From: Acidovorax radicis N35
Lineage (GTDB): Bacteria > Pseudomonadota > Gammaproteobacteria > Burkholderiales > Burkholderiaceae_C
Direction: 5' to 3'
DNA length: 64,000 nt
Assembly (NCBI RefSeq): GCF_000204195.1
Contig: NZ_AFBG01000018.1
Coordinates: forward strand, 62,001 to 126,000
The notes under the pieces are model-generated. The model searched no databases. It was not told the DNA's origin and was given only the letters and a program-made list of their open reading frames with translations. The position numbers were made by a program, and so were the translations under genes. This document shows, piece after piece, positions 9,336 to 19,562 of the stretch. Within the stretch, counting starts at the first letter, position 1, and each line of letters starts with the position of its first letter.

Positions 9336-9725
9336 TTACTGAATGCTCAGCGACGTGGCCCGGCTCACGGGCTCCAGGCGGGCCAGCGTCAGGGTCAGCA
9401 CGCCGTTTTCCAGCTTGGCGGAGCTGTTGGCGGCATCGATGTCGGTGGCCAGCTCCCAGGCGCGCTGCACTTGGCGGGGCGCGCCTTCTACGCTTTGCAG
9501 GCGAACCTGGTTGCCTTCGATGCTGATGGACAGCTGCTCGCGGGCGAGGCCGGGTACATCCAGCTGCAAGGTGGTGGTCTTTTCGTCCTGGGTCACGGTG
9601 CAGCCGGCAGAGGTGGCAGCAGCAGGTGCGGCCAGTGCGCCCATCAGAAAACGCTGCAGCGCGAGGTCTGCAGAACGGGGGGATTGGGCGTAAGCGGCAC
9701 GGCGGATCACGGGGGCGAAGATCAT
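9336..9725 (-). CDS. Small heat-shock protein, Hsp20/alpha-crystallin family
   Basis: A 129-residue chaperone-like protein. After a 40-residue N-terminal arm comes an alpha-crystallin domain: TTTLQLDVPGLAREQLSISIEGNQVRLQS (the V/I-DVPG strand is diagnostic), AWELATDIDAANSSAKLENGVLTLTLAR (the A-x-x-x-NGVLTLTL motif) and a short C-terminal tail. The canonical C-terminal IxI motif is not clear; SLSIQ at the very end is the closest. These proteins hold unfolding proteins in the cytoplasm. The ribosome site AGGAGTT is strong and may be masked in the leader RNA (see 9730-9781). It stands alone, converging with the AraC gene and diverging from the binding protein gene at 9818. Confidence 0.85.
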   Translation of the reverse strand: MIFAPVIRRAAYAQSPRSADLALQRFLMGALAAPAAATSAGCTVTQDEKTTTLQLDVPGLAREQLSISIEGNQVRLQSVEGAPRQVQRAWELATDIDAANSSAKLENGVLTLTLARLEPVSRATSLSIQ

Positions 9726-9729
9726 GGGT

Positions 9730-9781
9730 AACTCCTATAAACTGCGCGGCTCTCGACGTGGTCGCCGCATGCCAAGGAGTT
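9730..9781 (-). promoter_or_regulatory. Possible RNA thermometer in the Hsp20 leader
   Basis: In the minus-strand transcript the ribosome site AGGAGTT (9736-9730) is exactly complementary to AACTCCT at 9781-9775, 38 bases upstream. Between them GCGGC can pair with GCCGC, giving a nested stem. This would hide the ribosome site of a small heat-shock gene at low temperature, the principle of ROSE-type thermometers. A CTTGAAA at 9806-9800 matches a sigma-32 -35 element, but a start placed by it would fall near 9772 and exclude the upstream arm, so both readings cannot hold for the same transcript. Confidence 0.35.
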
Positions 9782-9817
9782 GTGTGCGGCCGGGTTGCTT
9801 TTCAAGGGAAAAATGGC

Positions 9818-11173
9818 ATGAATAAATTGCGTTCCGTGGGCTTGAAAACAGCCACAGCGGCATTACGTCAACCGGTTTTAGCGGCCGCCACAGCGCTGGT
9901 GTGCGCTCTGATGCCTTTGTCTGCCAGCCATGCCCAGGGCGCGCCAGGCGTCACTGCAGGCACAGCCCAGACGCAGGCCAAACCGGTCAAGGTGGCCCTC
10001 ATCGAAAGCCTGTCGGGGGCCTTTGCCAACACCGGCGAGGCCGTGTACCGCAACGTGTACTGGGCCATGGAGCGTGTGAATGCGCGCGGTGGCGTGCAGC
10101 TGCCCGCCAGCAGCGGCGGCCCCCGCCCGCTGGCGCTGGAGCGCTACGACAGCAAGGGCCAGAACGAAGAAGCCTTGTCGGCACTGCGCGCGGCCATCGA
10201 CGACGGCGCGCAGGTCATCCTGCAGGGCAATTCGTCGGCCACGGCGGCCGTGCTGATCGAGGCGATCAACAAGCACAACGAGCGCGAGCCGAACAAGCGC
10301 GTGATCTTTTTGAACTACTCGGCGGTGGACCCCATCCTCACCAACGAGAAATGCAGCTTCTGGCACTTTCGCTTCGACGCGCATGCCGATATGCGCATGG
10401 CCGCGCTCATGGAAGTGATGCGCGAAGACAAGGCCTTGAAGAGCGTCTACCTCATCGGCCAGGACTACAGCTTCGGCCAGGCCGTGCTGCGCGAGGCGAA
10501 GAAGCAACTGGCCGCTCAGCGCCCCGACGTGGCCGTGGTGGGCGACGAACTGCACCCCATCGGCCGCGTGAAGGACTTCGCGCCCTATGCGGTGAAGATC
10601 AAGACCAGCGGCGCGCAGGCCGTGGTCACCGGCAACTGGGGGAACGACCTCACGCTGCTGGTGAAGGCCGCACGCGAAGTGGGCTACGAAGGCAGCTTCT
10701 ACACTTTCTACGGCAACGCCCTGGGTGCGCCCGCCGCCATCGGCGATGCCGGCATCGGCAAGGTGGTGGCCGTGGCCGACTGGCTGCCCAACGTGCCGGG
10801 CGCGCAGAGCGAGGCGTTCTACCAGTCGTTCCGCACGCGCTTTCCCAAGCCGCAGGACGATTACGTGCACATGCGCATGCAGCTCATGGTCGAGGCGCTG
10901 GCCCAGTCCATCGAGCGCGCGGGCAGTACCGACGCCGTGGCTGTGGCGCGGCAGATGGAGAGCGCCACCGTGCAGCTGTCGGGCCAGGGCGGCAGCATGC
11001 GCGCGGCTGACCACCAGTTTCAGCAGGCGCTGGTGGTGGGTGTGATGGACAAGAAGGGCGCGCCCGGGGTGAAGTTCGACGTGGAAGGCTCGGGCTACGG
11101 CTTTCGCGTGGTGCGGCAGATCTCCGCCGCCAAGGCCCAGCAGCCGCACAGCTGCACAATGCAGCGGCCCTGA
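9818..11173 (+). CDS. Orphan Leu/Ile/Val-type ABC transporter substrate-binding protein
   Basis: A 451-residue periplasmic protein. The ATG at 9818 begins a long signal peptide (MNKLRSVGLK, hydrophobic stretch, cleavage near SASHAQ). The mature part is a type I binding fold: KVALIESLSGAFANTGEAVYRNVYWAMERVNARGGV, SLSALRAAIDDGAQVILQGNSSATAAVLIEAINKHN, and a VYLIGQDYSFGQAVLREAKKQL second-lobe strand. Upstream in-frame codons back to 9626 are unlikely because they would overlap the heat-shock gene leader. No permease or ATPase gene adjoins it, so it must share a transporter encoded elsewhere or act as a sensor. The ligand is unknown. Confidence 0.87.
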   Translation: MNKLRSVGLKTATAALRQPVLAAATALVCALMPLSASHAQGAPGVTAGTAQTQAKPVKVALIESLSGAFANTGEAVYRNVYWAMERVNARGGVQLPASSGGPRPLALERYDSKGQNEEALSALRAAIDDGAQVILQGNSSATAAVLIEAINKHNEREPNKRVIFLNYSAVDPILTNEKCSFWHFRFDAHADMRMAALMEVMREDKALKSVYLIGQDYSFGQAVLREAKKQLAAQRPDVAVVGDELHPIGRVKDFAPYAVKIKTSGAQAVVTGNWGNDLTLLVKAAREVGYEGSFYTFYGNALGAPAAIGDAGIGKVVAVADWLPNVPGAQSEAFYQSFRTRFPKPQDDYVHMRMQLMVEALAQSIERAGSTDAVAVARQMESATVQLSGQGGSMRAADHQFQQALVVGVMDKKGAPGVKFDVEGSGYGFRVVRQISAAKAQQPHSCTMQRP

Positions 11174-11304
11174 CCCATGGCGTGGGCGGTAGGCGGCGCA
11201 GCGCGCGCCGCATATCGATATGAAAAGTTAGCGCAACCGGTGCAGGCCGTCGGGCCACAGAATTTGTCGCATTGATCACCCATGCGCGAATCGCTGCCTC
11301 CACC

Positions 11305-12306
11305 GTGTCCTACGCCCTCTCTCTGCTCGACAAAAGTCCCATCCCCGAAGGGGCCACGGCGGCCGAGGCGCTGCAGCGCACCGTAGCGCTGGCCCAGCGC
11401 GCCGAGCAACTGGGCTACCGCCGCTTCTGGGTGGCCGAGCACCATGGCAACCCGGGCCTGGCCGGCTCGGCGCCGGAAGTGCTGGCGGCGCACCTGCTGG
11501 CGCGTACGTCGCGCATCCGCATCGGCTCTGGCGGTGTGATGCTGCAGCACTACAGCCCGTTCAAGGTGGCCGAGGCGTTCAAGGTGCTCGCGTCGCTGGC
11601 CCCCGGCCGTGTGGACCTGGGCGTGGGCAAGGCGCCCGGCGGCCTGCCGCTGTCCACGCGGGCGCTGCAGGTGCTGCACGATAAATCCAGGCCATCTGAC
11701 TTCGGCGCGCGCTTTGCGGAGCTGGACGCCTTTCTGCACGGCACGCTGGAACCTGAGCACGCGCTGGCGGGTGCTGTGGCCTACCCCGCACCGCCCAGCC
11801 TGCCCGAGCGCCACCTGCTCGGCGGCAGCCCCGACAGCGCGGCGTTGGCGGCGCGCCATGGCTGGCACTTCACGTACGCGGGCCATTTCAACGGCGACCC
11901 CGTCAACATCGAACGCACGGTGCGCGTGTACCACGAGGCCGCGGGCCGGGCCCCCTCGCTGGCGCTCTATGCGCTCGTGGCCCCCACGCAAGCGCAGGCC
12001 GACAGCCTGGTGGGCGCATTGCGCGTCTTCAAGCTGCATTTGTCCACCGGGCAGAGCGTGAACCTGCCCAGCGCCCAGGCCGCCGCGGAGTTTGCGCGCC
12101 AGGCCGGCGTGGCGGACTACCGGCTCGAAGAAACCCGGCCCCATGTGATCGCCGGCTCGCCCGAGCATGTGCGCGAGCAGCTCGATGCGCTCAGCGAGCG
12201 CTACGGCATCGAAGAGTTCGTGGTCGACACGCCCGTCACAGGCTTTGCCGAGCGCCTGGCCTCGATCGAGCTGCTGGCGGGCGCCTATGCCACCGCCGAG
12301 GCCTGA
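11305..12306 (+). CDS. LLM-class flavin-dependent oxidoreductase (MsnO8/alkanal monooxygenase-like)
   Basis: A luciferase-like FMN-dependent enzyme of about 333 residues with the subgroup motifs SLLDKSPIPEG at the start, GYRRFWVAEHH, ARTSRIRIGSGGVMLQHYSPFKVAE and RVDLGVGKAPGG. The GTG at 11305 gives the family-typical start MSYALSLLDKSP; an in-frame TTG at 11272 would add 11 residues; neither has a clear ribosome site. It is the first gene of a run of plus-strand genes (monooxygenase, M20 deacetylase, acetyltransferase, transporter). Enzymes of this type take reduced FMN from a separate reductase, which is not encoded nearby. Probable role: oxidation of a sulfur or carbon centre of the compound imported by this cluster. 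Confidence 0.87.
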   Translation: MSYALSLLDKSPIPEGATAAEALQRTVALAQRAEQLGYRRFWVAEHHGNPGLAGSAPEVLAAHLLARTSRIRIGSGGVMLQHYSPFKVAEAFKVLASLAPGRVDLGVGKAPGGLPLSTRALQVLHDKSRPSDFGARFAELDAFLHGTLEPEHALAGAVAYPAPPSLPERHLLGGSPDSAALAARHGWHFTYAGHFNGDPVNIERTVRVYHEAAGRAPSLALYALVAPTQAQADSLVGALRVFKLHLSTGQSVNLPSAQAAAEFARQAGVADYRLEETRPHVIAGSPEHVREQLDALSERYGIEEFVVDTPVTGFAERLASIELLAGAYATAEA

Positions 12307-12345
12307 CCCGCCGGCCGCCCCTCCTTTTTCCCAGGAACAGACACC

Positions 12346-13704
12346 ATGAGCAACACCCCATCCCCCATCCGCTTCGGCGTCATGCTGCACGGCGCGGGCG
12401 GCCACATGAATTCGTGGAAGCACCCCGCAGGCCCCGCGGACGCGAGCGTCAACCTCGACTTCTACATCGAGACCACGAAAAAGGCCGAAGCCAACGGCAT
12501 CGCCTTCGCCTTCGTGGCCGACGGGCTGTTCATCAACGCGAAGTCCATCCCGCATTTTTTGAATCGCTTCGAGCCCATCTCCATCCTGTCGGCGCTGGCC
12601 GTGGCGACGTCGAAAATCGGGCTGGCCGGCACCATCTCCACCTCGTACAGCGAGCCATTCACGGTGGCGCGGCAGTTCGCGTCGCTGGACCTCATCAGCA
12701 AGGGGCGCGCCGGCTGGAACGTGGTGACCACGCCGCTGGAGGGCACGGCCAGCAACTACAGCCGCAGCCACCCCGACCATGCGCTGCGCTACGAGATCGC
12801 CGACGAATACCTGCAGGTGACGCAAGGCCTGTGGGACAGCTGGGACGAAGACGCCGTGGTGCGCAACCGTGCCACCGGCCAGTTCTTCGACCCGGCCAAG
12901 CTGCACACGCTGGACCACAAGGGCCGCTTCTTCCAGGTGGCGGGGCCGCTCAATATCGGCCGGTCGCCGCAGGGGCAGTCGGTGATCTTTCAGGCGGGTT
13001 CTTCGGATGCGGGCATTGGCCTTGCAGGCAAGTACGCCGATGCGGTGTTCACCCACTCGCCGTCGGTGGAGGAAACGCGCAGCTTTCTGCGCAAGGTCAA
13101 GGCCAGCGCCGTGGTGCATGGCCGCCAGGCCGACGATGTGAAGATCTTCCCCGGCATCGGGCCCGTGGTGGGCGCCACGCAGGAAGAGGCGGACGCCAAG
13201 TACCAGGCCATCCGCGAGCTGCTCACGGTCGATGAAGCGCTGGCTTACCTGGGCCGCTACTTCGACCACCACGACTTCAGCCAGTACCCGCTGGACGAGC
13301 CCTTTCCGGACCTGGGCGAGATCGGGCGCAACAGTTTTCGCTCCACCACCGACCGCATCAAGGCCGATGCCAAGGCTCACGGCCTGACCCTGCGCCAGGT
13401 GGCGCTGGAGGCCGCCACGCCGCGCTCGCAGTTCGTCGGCACCGGCGAGCGTGTGGCCGACGAGATCATCCGCTGGGTGGACGAGGGCGCGGCCGATGGC
13501 TTCATCCTGGGCTTCCCCGTGCTGTCGCAGGGGCTTGATGATTTCATCACCCATGTGATCCCGGTGCTGGAGGCGCGGGGCCGCTACCAGCGCACGCTGC
13601 CGGGCCACACGCTACGCGACCATCTGGGTCTGCCGCGCAAGGCCAGCCGGTATGCGCAGGCCGGTACGGACGCAGCCACGGCGCCAGAGAAGAAGGTCGC
13701 GTGA
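12346..13704 (+). CDS. FMN-dependent monooxygenase, NtaA/SnaA/DszA/YxeK family
   Basis: A 452-residue flavin monooxygenase of the nitrilotriacetate monooxygenase A family. Visible hallmarks are the N-terminal [58 protein letters not shown], the insertion with [15 protein letters not shown] and [13 protein letters not shown] [25 protein letters not shown]. In Bacillus the relatives YxeK and CmoJ/YtnJ oxidise N-acetylated S-alkylcysteines beside the sulfur. Here the following genes are an M20 deacetylase (overlapping by four bases) and a GNAT acetyltransferase, the same partners as in the yxe and ytm operons, which supports that role. No flavin reductase is visible in the cluster. Confidence 0.92.
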   Translation: MSNTPSPIRFGVMLHGAGGHMNSWKHPAGPADASVNLDFYIETTKKAEANGIAFAFVADGLFINAKSIPHFLNRFEPISILSALAVATSKIGLAGTISTSYSEPFTVARQFASLDLISKGRAGWNVVTTPLEGTASNYSRSHPDHALRYEIADEYLQVTQGLWDSWDEDAVVRNRATGQFFDPAKLHTLDHKGRFFQVAGPLNIGRSPQGQSVIFQAGSSDAGIGLAGKYADAVFTHSPSVEETRSFLRKVKASAVVHGRQADDVKIFPGIGPVVGATQEEADAKYQAIRELLTVDEALAYLGRYFDHHDFSQYPLDEPFPDLGEIGRNSFRSTTDRIKADAKAHGLTLRQVALEAATPRSQFVGTGERVADEIIRWVDEGAADGFILGFPVLSQGLDDFITHVIPVLEARGRYQRTLPGHTLRDHLGLPRKASRYAQAGTDAATAPEKKVA

Positions 13705-14909
13705 TGGGCGCAGCATTGCCAGCAGCGGCTTCGGCGCATGACGTGCAGCGGGTGAAAAGTGTGGAAGAGGGCATTGCCGCCTTCATCCACGAGTTCCAGG
13801 CATTGCGCCGGGACCTGCACCAGCACCCCGAGCTGTCGTTCCAGGAGCACCGCACCTCGGCCATTGTGGCCGAGCGCCTGGCGTCCTGGGGCTACGCGGT
13901 AACCACCGGCATCGCGGGCACCGGCCTGGTGGGCACGCTGCGCAAAGGGCAGGGCACCAAGACCCTGGGCATCCGTGCCGACATGGATGCACTGCCCATC
14001 ACCGAGGCCACGGGCCTGCCCTATGCCAGCCAGAACGCCGGTGTGATGCACGCCTGTGGACACGACGGGCACACCACGGTGCTGCTCGCGGCCGCGCGTT
14101 TCCTGGCCGAGTCGGGCCGCTTCGACGGCACGCTGAATCTGATCTTCCAGCCCGCCGAGGAGAACGGCGGCGGTGCACAGCACATGATCGCCGACGGCCT
14201 GTTCGAGCGCTTTCCGTGCGACGCGGTGTTCGGCCTGCACAACTGGCCCTGCGCGGGCGAGGGGCACTTTGGTTGCGTCACGGGGCCTGCCATGGCCTCG
14301 GTGGACCAGATCACCATCACCGTGCGCGGCAAGGGCGGCCACGGCGCCGCGCCGCACGAGACGGTGGACCCGGTGGTGGCCAGCGCGCACATCATCACCG
14401 CGCTGCAGACAGTGGTCTCCCGCAATGTCGATCCGCTGGACATGGGAGTGGTCACGGTGGGCTCCATCCATGGCGGCAACGCGCCCAACGTGGTGCCCGA
14501 GAGTGTGGAACTGAAGCTCACCGCACGGGCCTTCAAGCCCGAGGTGCGCGCAGTCTTGCAAGAGCGCATTCCGGCCATCGCCCGAGCGCAGGCCGAGAGC
14601 TTTGGTGCCACGGCCGATGTGTTGTACAGGCCCGGCTACCCGGCCGTGCTGAACCATGAGGCCGAGACGGAGCTGGCACGCAGTGTGGCCATCGACACCT
14701 TCGGCGCAGCCCGCGTGGACGCCGGCTTTCGCCCGCGCACGGCCAGCGAGGACTTCGCGTTCATGCTGCTCAAGCGCCCTGGCAGCTACGTGTTCGTGGG
14801 CAATGGCGATGGGGCGTCGCTGCACAGCCCGTACTACGACTTCAACGACGCCATCCTGGCGCCCTCGGCCACGTACTGGGTGCGGCTGGCCGAGCGGTTT
14901 CTGGACTGA
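13701..14909 (+). CDS. M20-family amidohydrolase/deacetylase (YxeP/hippurate hydrolase-like)
   Basis: A 402-residue zinc- or manganese-dependent peptidase-family enzyme that removes an N-acyl group from an amino acid. Motifs: [14 protein letters not shown] at about 35-48, [11 protein letters not shown] at 89-99, the metal centre [10 protein letters not shown] (H116, C118, H120, D121), [14 protein letters not shown], the dimerisation-domain [17 protein letters not shown] and the final [23 protein letters not shown]. It overlaps the monooxygenase gene by ATGA, so the two are translationally coupled. In the proposed S-alkylcysteine route it would remove the acetyl group after oxidation, releasing cysteine. 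A general N-acyl amino acid hydrolase is the alternative. Confidence 0.92.
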   Translation: MMGAALPAAASAHDVQRVKSVEEGIAAFIHEFQALRRDLHQHPELSFQEHRTSAIVAERLASWGYAVTTGIAGTGLVGTLRKGQGTKTLGIRADMDALPITEATGLPYASQNAGVMHACGHDGHTTVLLAAARFLAESGRFDGTLNLIFQPAEENGGGAQHMIADGLFERFPCDAVFGLHNWPCAGEGHFGCVTGPAMASVDQITITVRGKGGHGAAPHETVDPVVASAHIITALQTVVSRNVDPLDMGVVTVGSIHGGNAPNVVPESVELKLTARAFKPEVRAVLQERIPAIARAQAESFGATADVLYRPGYPAVLNHEAETELARSVAIDTFGAARVDAGFRPRTASEDFAFMLLKRPGSYVFVGNGDGASLHSPYYDFNDAILAPSATYWVRLAERFLD

Positions 14910-14936
14910 GATTCCTTTCACGAGAAAGCCCTCCCC

Positions 14937-15524
14937 ATGAGTGACAGCTTCATCTACACCTCGCCTGCCGATCCCCTGGCCCGCCCGCTCATCGACGAGC
15001 TGTCGCACGAGTACGAGTCGCGCTACGGCGAGTTCTACGACCGCGAGGGCGGGCAGCGCGAGATGGAGAAGTACCCGCCTGAGCTGTTCACGCCGGAGCA
15101 CGGCGGCAGCTTCGTGCTGCTGCTGCGCGGCGGGCAGGCCATTGGCGGCGGCGCTTTCAAGCGCCACAGCGACGCGCACACGGCGGAGCTCAAGCGCGTG
15201 TGGACGCATTCGGCCCACCGCCGCCAGGGCCTCGCCGCCAAGGTGCTGCGGGAGCTCGAAGCGCAGGCGCTGCGCCAGGGCTATGCGCGGCTGTACCTCA
15301 CCACCGGCTTTCGCCAGCCCGAGGCCGTCGGGCTGTATCTGGGCCATGGGTACACGGCGCTGTTCGACACATCGCTGCCGCACGAGACGTACCGCCATCT
15401 GCCGTTCGAGAAGACTCTGCGCGCCGTGGACGGCCTGGAGTCCCCCGCCACGTTGACGACGGCGCCCGCTACACCGCACGCCCTGGGCGCGGGGCGCGCC
15501 GCGGTCGTGGCGCAAGCGGCCTGA
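14937..15524 (+). CDS. GNAT-family N-acetyltransferase (SnaB/YxeL-like role proposed)
   Basis: A 195-residue acetyl-CoA-dependent acetyltransferase. The acetyl-CoA loop is HRRQGLAAKVLRELEAQA (core RRQGLA at 95-100), followed by the typical YARLYLTTGFRQPEAVGLYLGHGY strand-helix. The last 35 residues after HLPFEKTL are Ala-rich and probably disordered. It begins 27 bp after the M20 gene and precedes the transporter gene. Next to an NtaA-type monooxygenase and an M20 deacetylase, it most likely acetylates the amino group of the imported S-substituted cysteine to protect and activate it; this is inferred from gene neighbours, not from the sequence alone. Confidence 0.86.
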   Translation: MSDSFIYTSPADPLARPLIDELSHEYESRYGEFYDREGGQREMEKYPPELFTPEHGGSFVLLLRGGQAIGGGAFKRHSDAHTAELKRVWTHSAHRRQGLAAKVLRELEAQALRQGYARLYLTTGFRQPEAVGLYLGHGYTALFDTSLPHETYRHLPFEKTLRAVDGLESPATLTTAPATPHALGAGRAAVVAQAA

Positions 15525-15601
15525 AAGCCGCCACGGACACCGGCCCCGCCTGCCCCTGCTTTTTTTCCACGAACCCCGACAGCCTGCGAGACCTCACCAC
15601 C

Positions 15602-17494
<1,893 letters not shown>

Positions 17495-17655
17495 GCGCCT
17501 GCCTCACTTTCCCCCACCCGAAGCGGCCTTCACGCTTCAGCCAGCCTGTAGCCTAGGCCGGGCTGCGGCATGGGCGCCGCTGTGATCTGCCCGATTTTTT
17601 GCTTCTTCCTTTGCCTGTTTTCCTGACCCATCCATTTCATCTACGGAGCCGATCC

Positions 17656-18591
17656 ATGACCCTTGTGAACCGAACCCTCGCAGCCCTGGCACTGGCCGCT
17701 GCGTCCATCGCCGCACTGGCGCCCATCCACGCGGCTGCGCAGGCCATCGACCTGAGTCCCGAGCAGCCCACGCGTCCGCGTTCGCAGAAGGTGGATGAGG
17801 CGATCAAGCTCGTCGCCAAGGATTTCAAGTTCGCCAAGGACGGCGTGCTCACCGTGGGCACCACCACGGGCCGGCTGCCGTTTGGCGCCTATGCCACCGA
17901 CAACAAGACGCCCGTGGGCAACGCGCCGGACATCGCGCAGCTGGTGGCCGACAGCCTGGGGCGCAAGCTGGAGCTGGTGTCCGTCGCCTGGGCTGACTGG
18001 CCGCTGGGCCTGCAGTCGGGCAAGTTCGACGTGGTGATCTCCAACGTCACCGTGACCGAAGAACGCAAGGAGAAGTTCGACTTCTCCACCTACCGCAATG
18101 ACCAGCTGGGCGTGTACGTGAAGGCCGACAGCAAGATCACGTCCGTGAAGGAGCCCAAGGATGTGGCGGGCCTGAAGGTGGTGGTCGGCGCGAGCACCAA
18201 CCAGGAGCAGATCCTGCTGCGCTGGAACCAGCAGAACATCGCCGCGGGCCTCAAGCCCGTGGACATCCAGTACTACGACGACGATGTGGTGCTGTACCTG
18301 GCGTTGGCTTCGGGCCGCGCCGACGCGTACCTCGCACCCAACGGCATCGCCGCCCACAACGCGCGCGATGGCAAGACGAAACTGGTGGGCACCTTCTCGG
18401 GCGGCTGGCCGCAGGCGGCCGAGATTGCCGTGACCTCGCGCAAGGGCTCGGGCATTGCCGACGCGATCACGGCGGCGCTGAACGCGCAGATCAAGAACGG
18501 CAACTACGCCAAGGCGCTCGAGCGCTGGAACCTGCAGTCCGAGGCCATCCAGGTCTCGCGCACCAACCCTCCCGGCCTGCCCAAGAAGTAA
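17656..18591 (+). CDS. Polar amino acid ABC transporter substrate-binding protein (family 3), first of a pair
   Basis: A 311-residue periplasmic binding protein of the solute-binding family 3 (lysine/histidine/cystine type). The ATG at 17656 begins a clear signal peptide ending around HAAAQA. The mature part shows DGVLTVGTTTGRLPFGAYATDNKTPVGNAPDIAQLVADSLGRKLEL, DVVISNVTVTEERKEKFDFSTYR and GLKVVVGASTNQEQILLRWN, the usual hinge and ligand-site segments. It follows the fused transporter gene by 161 bp and precedes a close paralogue. Two binding proteins for one permease suggest two related ligands, as in the ytmJK pair of Bacillus. Confidence 0.92.
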   Translation: MTLVNRTLAALALAAASIAALAPIHAAAQAIDLSPEQPTRPRSQKVDEAIKLVAKDFKFAKDGVLTVGTTTGRLPFGAYATDNKTPVGNAPDIAQLVADSLGRKLELVSVAWADWPLGLQSGKFDVVISNVTVTEERKEKFDFSTYRNDQLGVYVKADSKITSVKEPKDVAGLKVVVGASTNQEQILLRWNQQNIAAGLKPVDIQYYDDDVVLYLALASGRADAYLAPNGIAAHNARDGKTKLVGTFSGGWPQAAEIAVTSRKGSGIADAITAALNAQIKNGNYAKALERWNLQSEAIQVSRTNPPGLPKK

Positions 18592-18615
18592 GGCTGCGGC
18601 CTTCAAGGACTGTTC

Positions 18616-19560
18616 ATGACTCTCCATTCCCTATCGCGCCGCAGCGTGGTGGCCCTGGCCTCGGCGTGCGCGCTGTCCTGCGCGTGGACCGTGGCCAGTG
18701 CTGCCACTGCGTTTGATTTCAGCCCTGAGCAAAAAAGCCGCATCCGCGCCGAGAAAGACGCGGCGGCCGTGCAGGCCATTCCGAAGAGCTTCAAGTTCGT
18801 GAAGGAGGGCGTCTTCACCGTGGCGATCGCGCCGTTTGCGCCGCCCATCGCCACCTATGCCAGCGACGCCAAGACGGTGGTGGGGTTCGATCCGGACTAT
18901 GCGCAGCTGATTGCCGACGCGCTCGGGCTCAAGCTCGAACTGCTGCCGATTGCCTGGGCGGACTGGCCGCTCGGTCTCACGTCGGGCAAGTACGACGCGG
19001 TGATTTCCAACGTGGGCGTGACGGAGCTGCGCAAGGAGAAGTACGACTTCTCCACCTACCGCCTGGGGCTGCACGGCTTCTACGTACGGGCCGACAGCAA
19101 GATCACCTCCATCAAGGAGCCCAAGGACATTGCCGGGCTGAAGATCATCACCGGCTCGGGCACCAACCAGGAGCGCATCCTGCTGGAGTGGAACAAGCAG
19201 AACATCGCCGCAGGCCTCAAGCCCGTGGAGCCCGTGTACTTCGACGACGACGCCGCGCGGCTGCTGGGCGTGGTGTCGGGCCGGGCCGACGCCAATTTCA
19301 ACCCCAACGCGCCGCAGGCCTACCACGCGGCCAAGGACGGCAAGATCAAGCTCGTAGGCACGGTGAACGCGGGCTGGCCGCTCAAGTCCGAGGTGGCCAT
19401 CACCACGCGCAAGGGCTCGGGCCTGGCCGATGCGCTGACGCTGGCGACCAACGGGCTCATCAAGAATGGCAAGTACACGCAGGCGCTGCAGCGCTGGAGT
19501 TTGCTGGAGGAGGCTTTGCCCAAGTCCGAAACCAATCCCCCAGGACTGCCGAAGTTTTGA
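18616..19560 (+). CDS. Polar amino acid ABC transporter substrate-binding protein (family 3), second of a pair
   Basis: A 314-residue paralogue of the preceding protein; the two align along their whole length, sharing SWADWPLGL-type, DAVISNV and KITSIKEPKDIAGLK segments and the ending NPPGLPK. The signal peptide ends near ASAATA. Ligand-site positions differ, for example TVAIAPFAPPIATYASDAKTVVGFDPDYAQ against TVGTTTGRLPFGAYATDNKTPVGNAPDIAQ, so the ligands probably differ. It starts 24 bp after its sister and its stop is two bases before the next ATG, placing it firmly in the same operon as the transporter and monooxygenase genes. Confidence 0.92.
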   Translation: MTLHSLSRRSVVALASACALSCAWTVASAATAFDFSPEQKSRIRAEKDAAAVQAIPKSFKFVKEGVFTVAIAPFAPPIATYASDAKTVVGFDPDYAQLIADALGLKLELLPIAWADWPLGLTSGKYDAVISNVGVTELRKEKYDFSTYRLGLHGFYVRADSKITSIKEPKDIAGLKIITGSGTNQERILLEWNKQNIAAGLKPVEPVYFDDDAARLLGVVSGRADANFNPNAPQAYHAAKDGKIKLVGTVNAGWPLKSEVAITTRKGSGLADALTLATNGLIKNGKYTQALQRWSLLEEALPKSETNPPGLPKF

Positions 19561-19562
19561 CC

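Noticed and set aside
11095..13608. 837-codon open frame on the minus strand
   Set aside because: Entirely antisense to two well-supported monooxygenase genes; composition is that of a shadow frame.
13584..15515. 643-codon open frame on the minus strand
   Set aside because: Antisense to the M20 and GNAT genes, which have clear motifs and coupled starts.
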